Positions 1 to 8,045 of a DNA stretch of 64,000 bases are shown here, piece by piece. The translations under genes and the position numbers were made by a program. The stretch is from Pontibacter virosus (GTDB lineage: Bacteria > Bacteroidota > Bacteroidia > Cytophagales > Hymenobacteraceae): the NCBI RefSeq assembly GCF_003096355.1, contig NZ_QEKI01000004.1, positions 248,001 through 312,000 on the forward strand, read 5' to 3'. The notes beneath the pieces were generated by a model. The model worked only from the letters and a program-made list of their open reading frames with translations. It ran no database searches and had not been told where the DNA came from. Position 1 is the first letter of the stretch; each line of letters starts with the position of its first letter.

Positions 1-2
1 AT

Positions 3-434
3 CCAAACCCCACCATTCGAGCCATCAAGGGACCAGAATTTGAACTCTTTTCTGAAACCAGCCAGGAGCAGATTTGGTCGGAGCGCTTCCAGGTATCGGC
101 GCAATCAGACCGGATGGGCTACCGGCTGCAGGGTGTCTCGCTCCACCTGAGCGAAGAGGCGGAGCTTATTTCGACAGCCGTGACATTCGGCACGGTGCAG
201 GTACCGCCCGAGGGTACACCGATCGTGCTGATGGCCGACCACCAGACAACAGGCGGTTACCCGCGCATCCTGCAGGTAGTTAGCGTCGATTTGCCTATCT
301 TGGCGCAGGTCGTGCCAGGGCAGACCATCTCGTTTGAGGAAGTGTCGCTGGAGGAAGCCCAGCAGCTTTACATCCGTCGGGAGCAAAACCTAATGCAACT
401 GGCACGTGCCATCCAACTAAAGCACAACACATGA
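3..434 (+). CDS. pxpC: 5-oxoprolinase subunit PxpC, C-terminal part (5' end outside window)
   Basis: The reading frame is open from the first bases of the window and reads [12 protein letters not shown] then [16 protein letters not shown], which is the conserved core of the biotin-dependent carboxylase-like/KipA family. PxpC works with PxpA and PxpB in the ATP-dependent cleavage of 5-oxoproline to glutamate in the cytoplasm. The methionine at 114 is internal to the conserved domain, so the true start lies upstream of the window. The gene ends in an ATGA overlap with pxpA, which indicates translational coupling in one operon. Family assignment is confident; the missing N-terminus cannot be judged here. 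Confidence 0.9.
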   Translation, partial: PNPTIRAIKGPEFELFSETSQEQIWSERFQVSAQSDRMGYRLQGVSLHLSEEAELISTAVTFGTVQVPPEGTPIVLMADHQTTGGYPRILQVVSVDLPILAQVVPGQTISFEEVSLEEAQQLYIRREQNLMQLARAIQLKHNT

Positions 435-1210
435 ACGAACCCCTCTCCGTTGACCTGAACTGCGACCTGGGCGAAAGTTATGGCGCCTACCGTATGGGTA
501 ATGATGAACAGATTCTCCCCTTCGTCACCTCAGCCAACATTGCCTGCGGCTTTCATGCCGGCGACCCGGGCGTGATGCGCAAAACCGTTCAGCTTTGCCT
601 GCGGCACAACGTGGCCATCGGCGCTCACCCCGGCTTGCCCGATCTGGTGGGCTTTGGCAGACGCAACATGGCTGTTTCGGCAGAGGAGGTATACGACATG
701 GTAATTTACCAGATGGGAGCACTACAGGCCTTTGTGCAGGCTGAGGGCAGTACCCTGCACCATGTGAAACCACACGGCGCGCTCTATAACATGGCTGCCA
801 CCGACACCAAACTGGCCGAAGCCATTGGCGAAGCCGTGTATAAGGTAAATCCCGAAGTGTTGCTGTACGGCCTGGCCGGAAGTGAACTTATCAAAGCGGC
901 AAACAGACTACAACTGCGTGCTGCCAACGAAGTGTTTGCGGATCGCACATACCAGCAGGATGGCACACTTACTTCCCGTCGTCAGCCCGATGCGCTGATC
1001 ACGGACCCGGACAAAGCTACCAACCAGGTGTTGCGCATGGTGCAGGAAGGCAAAGTGCAGTCGCAGCAGGGAATTGAGGTAGATATACAGGCTGATACGG
1101 TTTGCATCCACGGCGACGGTCCGCAGGCACTTGAATTTGCACACCATATACATGAAACATTGCAGCGCGAAGGTATAGCGCTTGCCAGACCCAACGTGCA
1201 GCGCCCATGA
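431..1210 (+). CDS. pxpA: 5-oxoprolinase subunit PxpA (LamB/YcsF family)
   Basis: This 259-residue protein begins [19 protein letters not shown] and continues [15 protein letters not shown] and [10 protein letters not shown], all hallmarks of the LamB/YcsF family. PxpA is the hydrolytic subunit of the three-part prokaryotic 5-oxoprolinase, a cytoplasmic housekeeping system that clears spontaneously formed pyroglutamate. Length is normal for the family (about 250). It overlaps pxpC upstream and the NRAMP-like transporter downstream by ATGA junctions, so the three are almost certainly co-transcribed and coupled. Nothing in the sequence looks damaged. Confidence 0.95.
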   Translation: MNEPLSVDLNCDLGESYGAYRMGNDEQILPFVTSANIACGFHAGDPGVMRKTVQLCLRHNVAIGAHPGLPDLVGFGRRNMAVSAEEVYDMVIYQMGALQAFVQAEGSTLHHVKPHGALYNMAATDTKLAEAIGEAVYKVNPEVLLYGLAGSELIKAANRLQLRAANEVFADRTYQQDGTLTSRRQPDALITDPDKATNQVLRMVQEGKVQSQQGIEVDIQADTVCIHGDGPQALEFAHHIHETLQREGIALARPNVQRP

Positions 1211-2397
1211 AGCAGAAACGCAACTGGAGCGTCTTGCTGGGTGCTGCCTTCCTGATGGCCACTTCCGCCGTCGGGCCCGGTTTCCTCACCCAAACCACCG
1301 TCTTTACACAATCTCTTGCCGCCAGCTTCGGCTTTGTTATACTCGCTTCCATCATCCTCGATATCGGCGTGCAGTTGAACGTCTGGCGGGTCATTGCCGT
1401 GTCAGAGAAACGGGCGCAGGATATTGCCAACATGCTATTGCCAGGTCTTGGCCTGTTTGTGGCGGTGCTGATTGTGCTGGGTGGTTTTGCCTTTAACATC
1501 GGTAACGTGGGTGGCGCCGGGTTGGGCTTCAACGTGCTATTCGGTATTTCCCCGGAGTTGGGGGCCATCATTGCCGCAGGTATAGCTATTGGCATTTTCC
1601 TGGTGCGGGAAGCCAAAAAGGTGATGGATCGCTTTGCCCAGATCATGGGGCTGCTGATGATCTTGCTGATCGTGTATGTGGCCATCACCTCCTCTCCTCC
1701 CCTTGCCGAGGCAGCTGTCAAAACCTTCGTACCCGACCAGATTGACCTGATCGCCATCATCACCTTGGTAGGCGGCACAGTAGGCGGTTACATTACCTTT
1801 GCAGGCGGTCACCGTCTGCTCGATGCCGGCGTGAAAGGCGAAACGGCTTTGCCAGAGGTAAACACCAGTGCCGTATCAGGTATAACCGTGGCATCCATCA
1901 TCCGCATTTTTCTTTTCCTGGCGGCCCTGGGTGTAGTGAGCAAAGGCCTTGTGTTGGACGAAAGTAATCCACCAGCCTCGGTCTTTCAACTGGCGGCAGG
2001 CAATGTGGGTTATAAATTGTTCGGCATCGTGATGGTATCGGCGGCCATTACCTCAGTGATTGGATCGGCTTACACATCGGTTTCCTTTATCAAGTCCTTC
2101 CACAGGAGCATCGAGCGCTACGAAAACTGGTTCATCATCGGCTTCATTGTGGTCTCAACCGCCATCTTCGTTACCATCGGCCGTCCAGTGCATTTGCTCA
2201 TCCTGGCGGGTGCATTAAACGGCCTCATCCTCCCGATTACGCTCGGCACTATTTTGATCGCCGCTCACAAATCCAGGATCATCGGCAGGTATAAGCACCC
2301 GCTTTGGCTGACGATTTTTGGTATACTAGTGGTGTTGGTAATGGCCTGGATGGGCGGCTATACCCTGGTAAAGCAGCTGCCGGCTTTGTTTGTATAG
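1207..2397 (+). CDS. NRAMP-family membrane transporter, YcsG-like, in the 5-oxoprolinase operon
   Basis: A 396-residue, strongly hydrophobic protein with about 11 membrane segments. The N-terminus ([19 protein letters not shown]) aligns with NRAMP helix 1, but the canonical metal-binding DPGN motif is replaced by GPGF, and the helix-6 MPH motif is replaced by a FAGGH-type sequence near residue 200. These substitutions argue against manganese or iron transport. The start codon overlaps the pxpA stop (ATGA). NRAMP-like genes also sit beside pxpA in Bacillus (ycsG). I infer a solute transporter linked to 5-oxoproline or a related compound; the substrate is not shown by the sequence. Confidence 0.85.
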   Translation: MKQKRNWSVLLGAAFLMATSAVGPGFLTQTTVFTQSLAASFGFVILASIILDIGVQLNVWRVIAVSEKRAQDIANMLLPGLGLFVAVLIVLGGFAFNIGNVGGAGLGFNVLFGISPELGAIIAAGIAIGIFLVREAKKVMDRFAQIMGLLMILLIVYVAITSSPPLAEAAVKTFVPDQIDLIAIITLVGGTVGGYITFAGGHRLLDAGVKGETALPEVNTSAVSGITVASIIRIFLFLAALGVVSKGLVLDESNPPASVFQLAAGNVGYKLFGIVMVSAAITSVIGSAYTSVSFIKSFHRSIERYENWFIIGFIVVSTAIFVTIGRPVHLLILAGALNGLILPITLGTILIAAHKSRIIGRYKHPLWLTIFGILVVLVMAWMGGYTLVKQLPALFV

Positions 2398-2448
2398 GAT
2401 CATCATGTGCAACAGTCCTTTAGCTTCTGTATAAACTCCTTTCAAAAC

Positions 2449-3039
2449 ATGAAAATATTACTACTTTTCCTTCTTACTCTTACTGCGCTTCGTTCTTATT
2501 CTCAGACTACGGACAATTACCAAATTGAAATCACATCAAAAGCATCAGCCAGTCATTCAGAGTTTAAGATTCATCTCTCAAAAAAAGGGAACACAACAAA
2601 AGTTGTTTATTTTAAAAGAAAGCAGGAGGATTTAAAACCAACTCAGCAAGACAGCTTAGAGATACAAGAATTAGTGAAAAACTTGAATGATTTTGAAACT
2701 CGGAAGCAGCTTACCCAGATTTTTGAAAAGTATAAGAGTTATGAAAAAGATAGTTTAGTCATATCATCAAACCATCCTTTGCTTCGTATCAGCGATGCAC
2801 TATCAAAGGAAAAGACATTGAAAGTGAATGACACTGACAAAAACAGAATAATCATAGATGGGACAAGTGCAAGAATAAAAGTACAACATGAAAATGGTCC
2901 AGCATATGAACTTTATGCGGTATCACCCCGACATGATACGCATCCTTTACTTTACCAATTTATTTCAAGTGCACTAGCGCTTTACAGAAGCAATGTTGAA
3001 AAGCCAATTTTAAATAAGAACGATACACAGGGATACTAA
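2449..3039 (+). CDS. hypothetical secreted protein, AT-rich
   Basis: A 196-residue protein with a clear signal peptide (MKILLLFLLTLTALRSYSQ), so export to the periplasm or surface is likely. I chose ATG 2449 because the upstream GTG at 2407 would place 14 polar residues before the signal peptide. The mature part is lysine- and glutamate-rich with no domain I recognise. The gene is clearly richer in A+T than the operon before it and contains none of the AGGTATA heptamers seen in its surroundings, which fits recent acquisition. Function unknown. Confidence 0.7.
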   Translation: MKILLLFLLTLTALRSYSQTTDNYQIEITSKASASHSEFKIHLSKKGNTTKVVYFKRKQEDLKPTQQDSLEIQELVKNLNDFETRKQLTQIFEKYKSYEKDSLVISSNHPLLRISDALSKEKTLKVNDTDKNRIIIDGTSARIKVQHENGPAYELYAVSPRHDTHPLLYQFISSALALYRSNVEKPILNKNDTQGY

Positions 3040-3132
3040 ACTATAATAGACAGTAATCTGTGCTTTAACTTTACAGAATTGGGACTGATTAGTAATTTCA
3101 CGACAGACAACCCTCTAGAACTGATACCGAAC

Positions 3133-3648
3133 ATGAAACACCTTTTACTCACCCTCCTTATTCTAGTATCTGTCAAAACTATAAGTTTCGGACAGGAACT
3201 TGCCATTATTCAGGATACTGTAAAAAATTACCAGATTGGAGTTCCGGTTGGCTGGAAGTACGGTGTACCTGCTGATCAATCGTTGGCCTTGATGGCATTC
3301 AGGCAGAAACATAGTGAGGAAGATGTGCCCAGGGAGAATTTTAATATTAACATTTTGCATCATGACGAAACAAGCCTGGATGCAACTTATAGTGAATTTC
3401 TAAAGAGCATTGGAACGGTCGAAGGGTTTACAGTTATTGAACAGGGTGACACTGTAATCAATGACAGGAAATACAAATACCTGATAGAAACACATAAAAA
3501 TAAATACAGCAAAGAAGACATGCACAACTATGTTCTGTTTGCAAATAGGGACGGAGTACTACTGATTTTAACTATGGTGACTACTTCTCCCAACTTTGAA
3601 TCTTACAGAGCCCTTTTTGACAAAATTGCATTGAGTTTGCATTTCTAA
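3133..3648 (+). CDS. hypothetical secreted protein, PsbP/DUF1795-like
   Basis: A 171-residue protein starting MKHLLLTLLILVSVKTISFGQ, a typical signal peptide ending near residue 20. ATG 3133 is preferred over the TTG at 3079 because it places the signal peptide at the N-terminus. The body (YQIGVPVGWKYGVP, then FNINILHHDETSLDATYSEF and DRKYKYLIETH) resembles small beta-rich PsbP/DUF1795-type proteins, but I assign this weakly. It is as AT-rich as the preceding gene and may have arrived with it. Function unknown. Confidence 0.65.
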   Translation: MKHLLLTLLILVSVKTISFGQELAIIQDTVKNYQIGVPVGWKYGVPADQSLALMAFRQKHSEEDVPRENFNINILHHDETSLDATYSEFLKSIGTVEGFTVIEQGDTVINDRKYKYLIETHKNKYSKEDMHNYVLFANRDGVLLILTMVTTSPNFESYRALFDKIALSLHF

Positions 3649-3678
3649 AATGTCTTCTTCCAAGTAGCTTTCTTCCCC

Positions 3679-3969
3679 ATGAACCTCACCACCTTCAAAG
3701 CCAGCCTCACCGCTCCCGCTCCTCCCCCGGAGTCGACGGTATACCTGCAGGCGCTGTGGTATGAGGCGAAGGGCGATTGGGACAAGGCGCATGTGTTCAT
3801 TCAAGACCTGCCAGACCAAACCGCTGCCTGGATTCACGCTTACCTGCACCGCAGAGAGGGTGACACCTGGAATGCGGACTATTGGTATAGCCGTGCAGGC
3901 CGCAAAAGACCCGCAATCGCGCTTCAGGAAGAATGGGAGAGCATCGCTACTGCCTTATTGATGGTATAA
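3679..3969 (+). CDS. small conserved hypothetical protein, TPR-like
   Basis: A 96-residue soluble protein with the sequence YLQALWYEAKGDWDKAHVFI and then HAYLHRREGDTWNADYWYSRAG, a helix-turn-helix pattern like one or two tetratricopeptide units rich in Trp and Tyr. Base composition returns to that of the bulk window here. It is convergent with the downstream AAA+ gene and separated from it by a hairpin at 3992-4027. I recall similar small proteins in Bacteroidota but know of no function. Confidence that it is a real gene is good because of the domain-like pattern. Confidence 0.65.
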   Translation: MNLTTFKASLTAPAPPPESTVYLQALWYEAKGDWDKAHVFIQDLPDQTAAWIHAYLHRREGDTWNADYWYSRAGRKRPAIALQEEWESIATALLMV

Positions 3970-3991
3970 ATCCCAACCTGGCCTTACCAAA

Positions 3992-4027
3992 AAAGGCAGG
4001 AGCAGTACTGGTACCGCTTCTGCCTTT
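3992..4027. terminator. Hairpin between convergent genes
   Basis: AAAGGCAGGAGC pairs with GCTTCTGCCTTT with one wobble position, around a 12-nt loop. On the minus strand it is followed by a run of T (TTTTTTGG), so it should terminate the AAA+ ATPase transcript ending at 4058. Confidence 0.6.
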
Positions 4028-4064
4028 CAACTCTTAAATTCCTAAACTCTCAAACTCTTAAAAG
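4027..4064. repeat. CTCAAACTC-type short repeat at the end of the AAA+ gene
   Basis: AACTCTTAAATTCCTAAACT followed by CTCAAACTCTTAAAAG. The same kind of sequence occurs at the stop codon of the VWA gene (5938-5974), at the ends of mazG and comB (20880-20935, 21071-21105) and just upstream of the SDR gene (63716-63755). Here the repeat contains the stop codon (4058-4060). Confidence 0.55.
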
Positions 4065-5578
4065 TCATCTTCGTCTTCTTCCTCACCGAAGCTTGGCATG
4101 GTAAACATGCCGCTGAGCAGGTCTTTGAACTGCAGGCCGGTGCTCAGTCGGTTTTTGCTGAGTTGACTGTGTTCGGCCAGGCCATGGAGGGCAAATTCCA
4201 TCATAAACAGCTTCTCTTCCCCTTTGGCATCGGACCGGAATTTTTCTACCAATTCGCTTAAACCAGGTATAGCTTGCAGTGCTTTTTTGTATTCCGAAGC
4301 TGTGGCGTCATTCAGAATATCTACTGTATTGCCGTCGCCAAACCAGTCCGTTACTTTCTTGTAAGGGTTGCCTTCCTTTGACTTCTTGGCCTTGTCAGGG
4401 TCAGGGAAGTAATGGAGGAATTGCGTGCGGATGGCTTTGCCCATGAGCACCTGCGCCACATGTCCCGCGCCCTCCTGCTCACCTTCGTACACCAGTTCCA
4501 CTTTACCCGTCACGGCAGGTATGGTGTTCAGAAAATCGGACAGGCGCACATAGGTTTTGCTTTCGCCGTTCAGCAAAGCACGTCGCTCGGCTGCGCTGAG
4601 CAAACTCTCAAAAGCAGAAATTGTCAGACGTGCCGACACACCACTCTTGGCATCCACATACTCACTTTCTCGCGCCTCAAACGCCACCTGCTCTATTAAG
4701 TCGCTGATGATGTCATTGGTCGTCACCAGCTGCTCCTGTTCTTCTTTGATATGCGCCTCCTGCTGCGTGATCTTCTTGCCGATCTCAATGGACTTTGGAT
4801 AGTGCGTGATGATCTGCGAGTCGATGCGATCTTTGAGCGGCGTCACGATGGAGCCACGGTTGGTATAATCCTCGGGGTTGGCCGTGAACACAAACTGAAT
4901 ATCGAGTGGCAGGCGCACCTTAAAACCCCGGATCTGGATATCGCCTTCCTGAAGAATATTAAAAAGGGACACTTGAATACGGGCCTGCAGATCGGGCAGT
5001 TCGTTGATCACGAAAATGCCGCGATGTGAACGCGGAATCAGTCCGAAATGGATCACCCGTTCGTCAGAATAAGGCAATTTGAGCGTGGCCGCTTTGATAG
5101 GGTCAGCATCGCCAATCAGGTCAGCCACCGACACATCGGGTGTAGCGAGCTTCTCGGTATACCTGTCAGAGCGGTGCATCCAGCCGATAGGCGTATCGTC
5201 GCCGTGCTCGTGCACCTGGTCCTTGGCGTAGCGCGAAAGCGGCTGCAAAGGATCGTCATTGAGTTCGGAGCCCTGCACAACAGGTATGTACTCGTCTAGC
5301 AGGTTCACCATCAGGCGGGCAATGCGCGTTTTGGCCTGCCCGCGCAAACCCAGCAGGTTAATGTGGTGCATGGAGAGGATAGCCCGCTGCAGGTCCGGCA
5401 CCACAGTTTCTTCATAGCCCCAAATGCCCGGAAACACCTCCTCTTTGCTCTGTAGTTTGCGGATCAGGTTACGGCGAAGCTCCTGCTTCACCGTTTGCGG
5501 TTCGTACCCGGCTGCACGCAGCTGGCCCAGGGTTTTTATCTTCAGTAAGTTCTCTGCTGGTATGTCTTTGTATTGCAT
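4058..5578 (-). CDS. MoxR-type AAA+ ATPase (magnesium chelatase ChlI-like)
   Basis: A 506-residue AAA+ protein. The Walker A-like loop reads GLRGQAKTR near residue 80, the Walker B region reads GIFVINELPDL, followed by VFTANPEDYTNRGSIVTPLKDR, which contains sensor 1 and the arginine-finger region. The Walker B aspartate is Asn in this branch (NEL instead of DE), which I believe is usual for the family. MoxR ATPases act as chaperone-like remodelers with a von Willebrand A partner that has a MIDAS metal site. Such a partner lies just upstream in transcription order (5968-7068), with a small membrane protein in between on the other strand. The ATPase-VWA pairing is clear; the client is unknown. 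Confidence 0.9.
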   Translation of the reverse strand: MQYKDIPAENLLKIKTLGQLRAAGYEPQTVKQELRRNLIRKLQSKEEVFPGIWGYEETVVPDLQRAILSMHHINLLGLRGQAKTRIARLMVNLLDEYIPVVQGSELNDDPLQPLSRYAKDQVHEHGDDTPIGWMHRSDRYTEKLATPDVSVADLIGDADPIKAATLKLPYSDERVIHFGLIPRSHRGIFVINELPDLQARIQVSLFNILQEGDIQIRGFKVRLPLDIQFVFTANPEDYTNRGSIVTPLKDRIDSQIITHYPKSIEIGKKITQQEAHIKEEQEQLVTTNDIISDLIEQVAFEARESEYVDAKSGVSARLTISAFESLLSAAERRALLNGESKTYVRLSDFLNTIPAVTGKVELVYEGEQEGAGHVAQVLMGKAIRTQFLHYFPDPDKAKKSKEGNPYKKVTDWFGDGNTVDILNDATASEYKKALQAIPGLSELVEKFRSDAKGEEKLFMMEFALHGLAEHSQLSKNRLSTGLQFKDLLSGMFTMPSFGEEEDEDDF

Positions 5579-5651
5579 TCTCTTTTGGTTGAATGACTGT
5601 TAAATGGTTTAATTTTTAGTGATCTTTTCAGATAAATCTTATCTTGATTGC

Positions 5652-5822
5652 ATGAAAAAGATCCCGCTTTATAAAATGCTGGAAATGACCGGACTGTTGC
5701 TGTTTCTCGTCGCGTTCATTTCCAGACTATATTTTGATCTAAGTACTGCTTTGTATTACACTGCCTTAGGTGCTTTGATTCTTCTGTTTTTGTATGCCAA
5801 TTCACTGAAGAAGCATTCGTAA
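5652..5822 (+). CDS. small two-helix membrane protein
   Basis: A 56-residue protein starting MKKIPLYKMLEMTGLLLFL with two hydrophobic segments (about 10-30 and 34-50) and a basic tail (SLKKHS). ATG 5652 was preferred to 5619 because the extra N-terminal residues are not hydrophobic and the Met-Lys-Lys start is typical. It lies divergent to the AAA+ gene, inside the AAA+/VWA pair. No family recognised; it may simply be a small inner-membrane protein. Confidence 0.5.
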   Translation: MKKIPLYKMLEMTGLLLFLVAFISRLYFDLSTALYYTALGALILLFLYANSLKKHS

Positions 5823-5922
5823 GTGCTGACGGGCCTGATTTGCCTGATATGCGCAAACCAGCTTTCCATCTTCTGATAGCAAAGAGCCACTATTCAGTCG
5901 GCAAGTTTTAGTGCACGATTCG

Positions 5923-5938
5923 GACAGGTATACCTGTC
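5923..5938. repeat. 16-bp perfect palindrome built from the iterated AGGTATA motif
   Basis: GACAGGTATACCTGTC is a perfect palindrome made of two overlapping head-to-head copies of the heptamer AGGTATA. It lies just past the 3' end of the VWA gene. Confidence 0.6.
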
Positions 5939-5967
5939 TAACTCTTCAACTCCTCAATTCTCAAACT

Positions 5968-7068
5968 CTAAAAGCTCTTCTTCCGGTTGCGGCCATAGTC
6001 GCGGAACACCAGATGACCTAAGCCCTTCAGCGAGCTGTAATACGCCTGGCCGTTGTTTACTTTGGTAAACTCATCTACGAATTGCTGCAGGTATGGGTCC
6101 GACGCAATCATAAAGGTAGTAATAGGTATTTTGATGCGACGGCACTGGGCTGCCAGGTTTAAGGTCTTGTTCACCACCTTGCGGTCAAGGCCGAAGCTGT
6201 TTTTGTAGTAGTGCAGCCCTTCTTTCAGGCAGGTCGGTTTACCATCCGTGATCATAAAAATCTGCTTGTTAGGCGTTTTGCGCTTCCGCAGGATGTCCAT
6301 GGCCAGCTCGAGCCCGGCAACCGTGTTGGTGTGGTATGGCCCCACTTCCAGGTATGGCAGGTCCTTTATCTCGATCTGCCAGGCGTCATTGCCGAACACG
6401 ATCACATCCAAGGTGTCTTTTGGGTACTTCTGTTTCACCAGTTCGGCCAGCGCCATGGCTACTTTTTTGGCCGGGGTGATACGGTCTTCTCCATACAAAA
6501 TCATGGAGTGCGAAATGTCGATCATCAGCACGGTGGAAGATTGCGTTTTGTGCTCCGTCTCCATGATCTCAAGGTCCTGCTCTGTCAGTCGGAAGTCGGA
6601 AAGGCCGTGGTTGATCTGGGCGTTGCGGATGGAATCGGTCATGGAGATCTGCTCCAGCGCATCACCGAAGCGGTACTCCCGTCGGTCGGTGCTGGCCTCG
6701 TCGCCTATACCTGTCTGGGGTGTTGCGTGGCTGCCTTTTCCGCCTTTCTTCAGTTTACCAAAAATCTCCTCGAGCGCACTTTTCCGGATGTTCTGCTCAC
6801 TTTTGGCAGTCAGTTTCAGTACCCCTTCCTCCTGCGGATTCTCGTCGATGTATCCATTCTTCTTCAGGTCCTCAATAAAGTCCCCTATCCCATAGTCGTC
6901 GCCCGTAAGGCTATACTGCTTGTCCAGCGAGCTAAGCCACGCCAAGGCCTCGGCGACATCACCGGAAGTGATCATGACCAGCTGCAAAAATATCTTCAGC
7001 AGCGACTCGAAGCCCTGCTTGTCATCCTGCGGCGGTACGTACTCTCCAAATCTATACCCTATACTCAT
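5968..7068 (-). CDS. VWA-domain (CoxE/MoxR-partner) protein
   Basis: A 366-residue soluble protein. The C-terminal half (from about residue 170) is a von Willebrand A domain with an intact MIDAS signature DISHS after VLMI, and later FMITDGKPT. The N-terminal half is charged and helical with a Gly-rich linker. VWA proteins of this type bind and direct MoxR AAA+ ATPases, and the partner ATPase is at 4058-5578 on the same strand. Together they likely form a two-part chaperone that inserts metals or remodels an unknown target. The gene ends inside a CTCAAACTC repeat. Confidence 0.85.
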   Translation of the reverse strand: MSIGYRFGEYVPPQDDKQGFESLLKIFLQLVMITSGDVAEALAWLSSLDKQYSLTGDDYGIGDFIEDLKKNGYIDENPQEEGVLKLTAKSEQNIRKSALEEIFGKLKKGGKGSHATPQTGIGDEASTDRREYRFGDALEQISMTDSIRNAQINHGLSDFRLTEQDLEIMETEHKTQSSTVLMIDISHSMILYGEDRITPAKKVAMALAELVKQKYPKDTLDVIVFGNDAWQIEIKDLPYLEVGPYHTNTVAGLELAMDILRKRKTPNKQIFMITDGKPTCLKEGLHYYKNSFGLDRKVVNKTLNLAAQCRRIKIPITTFMIASDPYLQQFVDEFTKVNNGQAYYSSLKGLGHLVFRDYGRNRKKSF

Positions 7069-7311
7069 ATGCTCTCTTCTGATTTATACTCTAACAACGC
7101 TACACAGGCGAATGTTCTTGCACATCCGTTCTTATACGTGAAATACCCTGGCTGGCTTTGATTAGGTTTGTTTAGTTGTGTTGGAGGGGATTGTTAGGAC
7201 CTTACAGCGTCTTCCAGACCCGCGAGCGTCTGGGGTGGCTACGGAGGTATAGCTTGTCTGAATCAGGATTTGCAGGATTTTTAGATTGACAGGATTCCCG
7301 TGCACGATTGT

Positions 7312-7455
7312 CATCCTCCTGTCCCCTTCTAAGGGGGACTATGGGCTACTGCTTCTCCATCTGTCATCCTGAAAGGATCTTGGTTAAAGGGAGGTTAAGC
7401 CTCGCTATAACACACCCCTGCCCCTCTCTTTTAGAGGTCCCTATTCCCAGAGGGT
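7312..7455 (+). repeat. Dispersed intergenic repeat, family A, copy 1
   Basis: It contains TGTCATCCTGAAAGGATCTT at 7362-7381, then GGTTAAAGGGAGGTTAAGCC and a CTATAACACACCC segment. It matches 58252-58410 over most of its length with scattered differences. The left end also matches 13107-13145, where a GIY-YIG pseudogene follows. The copies lie in intergenic DNA. Confidence 0.75.
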
Positions 7456-7768
7456 AATTTCTGGTACTGCCCAACCCTCAGGCATAGGCCCTGTTGTTGC
7501 AGCTGTTCTTTTGCAGTACCGGGTCCAACCACCCCTTACCCCTCCTTGTCCAAGGACGGGAACCTGCAACTGCCTATCTACAGGTATAAGCGTTGTAGTT
7601 TCTACCACACACCACTGGCAGGTGAAGCAAGAGTAACTTGCCCCTTAAACTATGAAACAGATCAACTGAGCCAGGTGCACAAAATGACAATACACTGTTT
7701 GAGCGGTCAGCGAGTTTAAAATCGTCTTGACTTTTTTGCCTTCTTTTTGTGTCAAGACAAAAAGAAGG

Positions 7769-7833
7769 TGCCCGCCGCACAGGCGAAGCCATAAAACAGC
7801 ATAAGTTACTATACCTGCAAAACCGCAACTATA
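7769..7833 (+). repeat. Dispersed intergenic repeat, family B, copy 1
   Basis: GTGCCCGCCGCACAGGCGAA followed by a segment ending in CATAAGTTACTATACCTGCA. The reverse complement of 62096-62152 matches it at most positions. An AGGTATA heptamer lies inside the repeat. Confidence 0.65.
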
Positions 7834-7978
7834 CCAGAAAATTACCTGATAGAAAAAGGGGCCAGAGGCCCCTCTATACCAGTCACGAGCGAGTACGCTC
7901 GCACCATAACATCATCACAATAACCGGCAAAAAGAAGACTAATCCGCTATGCAATAGCAAAACAATACACACAGCGCT

Positions 7979-8026
7979 ATAAAGTCAGAGGGCAGGCTGC
8001 TTTCGCAACCTGCCCTCTGACTTTAT
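7979..8026 (-). terminator. Strong hairpin downstream of the desaturase gene
   Basis: A perfect 18-bp stem (ATAAAGTCAGAGGGCAGG with its complement) around a 12-nt loop, 20 bases past the desaturase stop codon on the minus strand. It is probably the intrinsic terminator of that gene, though the following T-run is weak. Confidence 0.75.
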
Positions 8027-8045
8027 AAGGTATAGCTTTCGCTAC

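Larger units (their letters stand above)
7069..7978. other. Gene-free region with dispersed repeats
   Basis: About 0.9 kb between the VWA and desaturase genes. It holds a copy of the TGTCATCC/GGGAGGTTAAGCC repeat (7312-7455), a copy of a second repeat (7769-7833), and several AGGTATA heptamers (near 7245, 7580 and 7810). Short open frames here overlap the repeats and resemble no protein family, so I do not call any gene. Confidence 0.6.

Noticed and set aside
1017..1778. Long minus-strand frame of 253 codons
   Set aside because: It is a shadow of pxpA and the transporter gene; the plus-strand products are conserved families.
7749..7982. Open frame of 77 codons on the plus strand
   Set aside because: It lies across a dispersed repeat and the palindromic terminator region, is lysine/arginine-rich and low-complexity, and resembles no protein.
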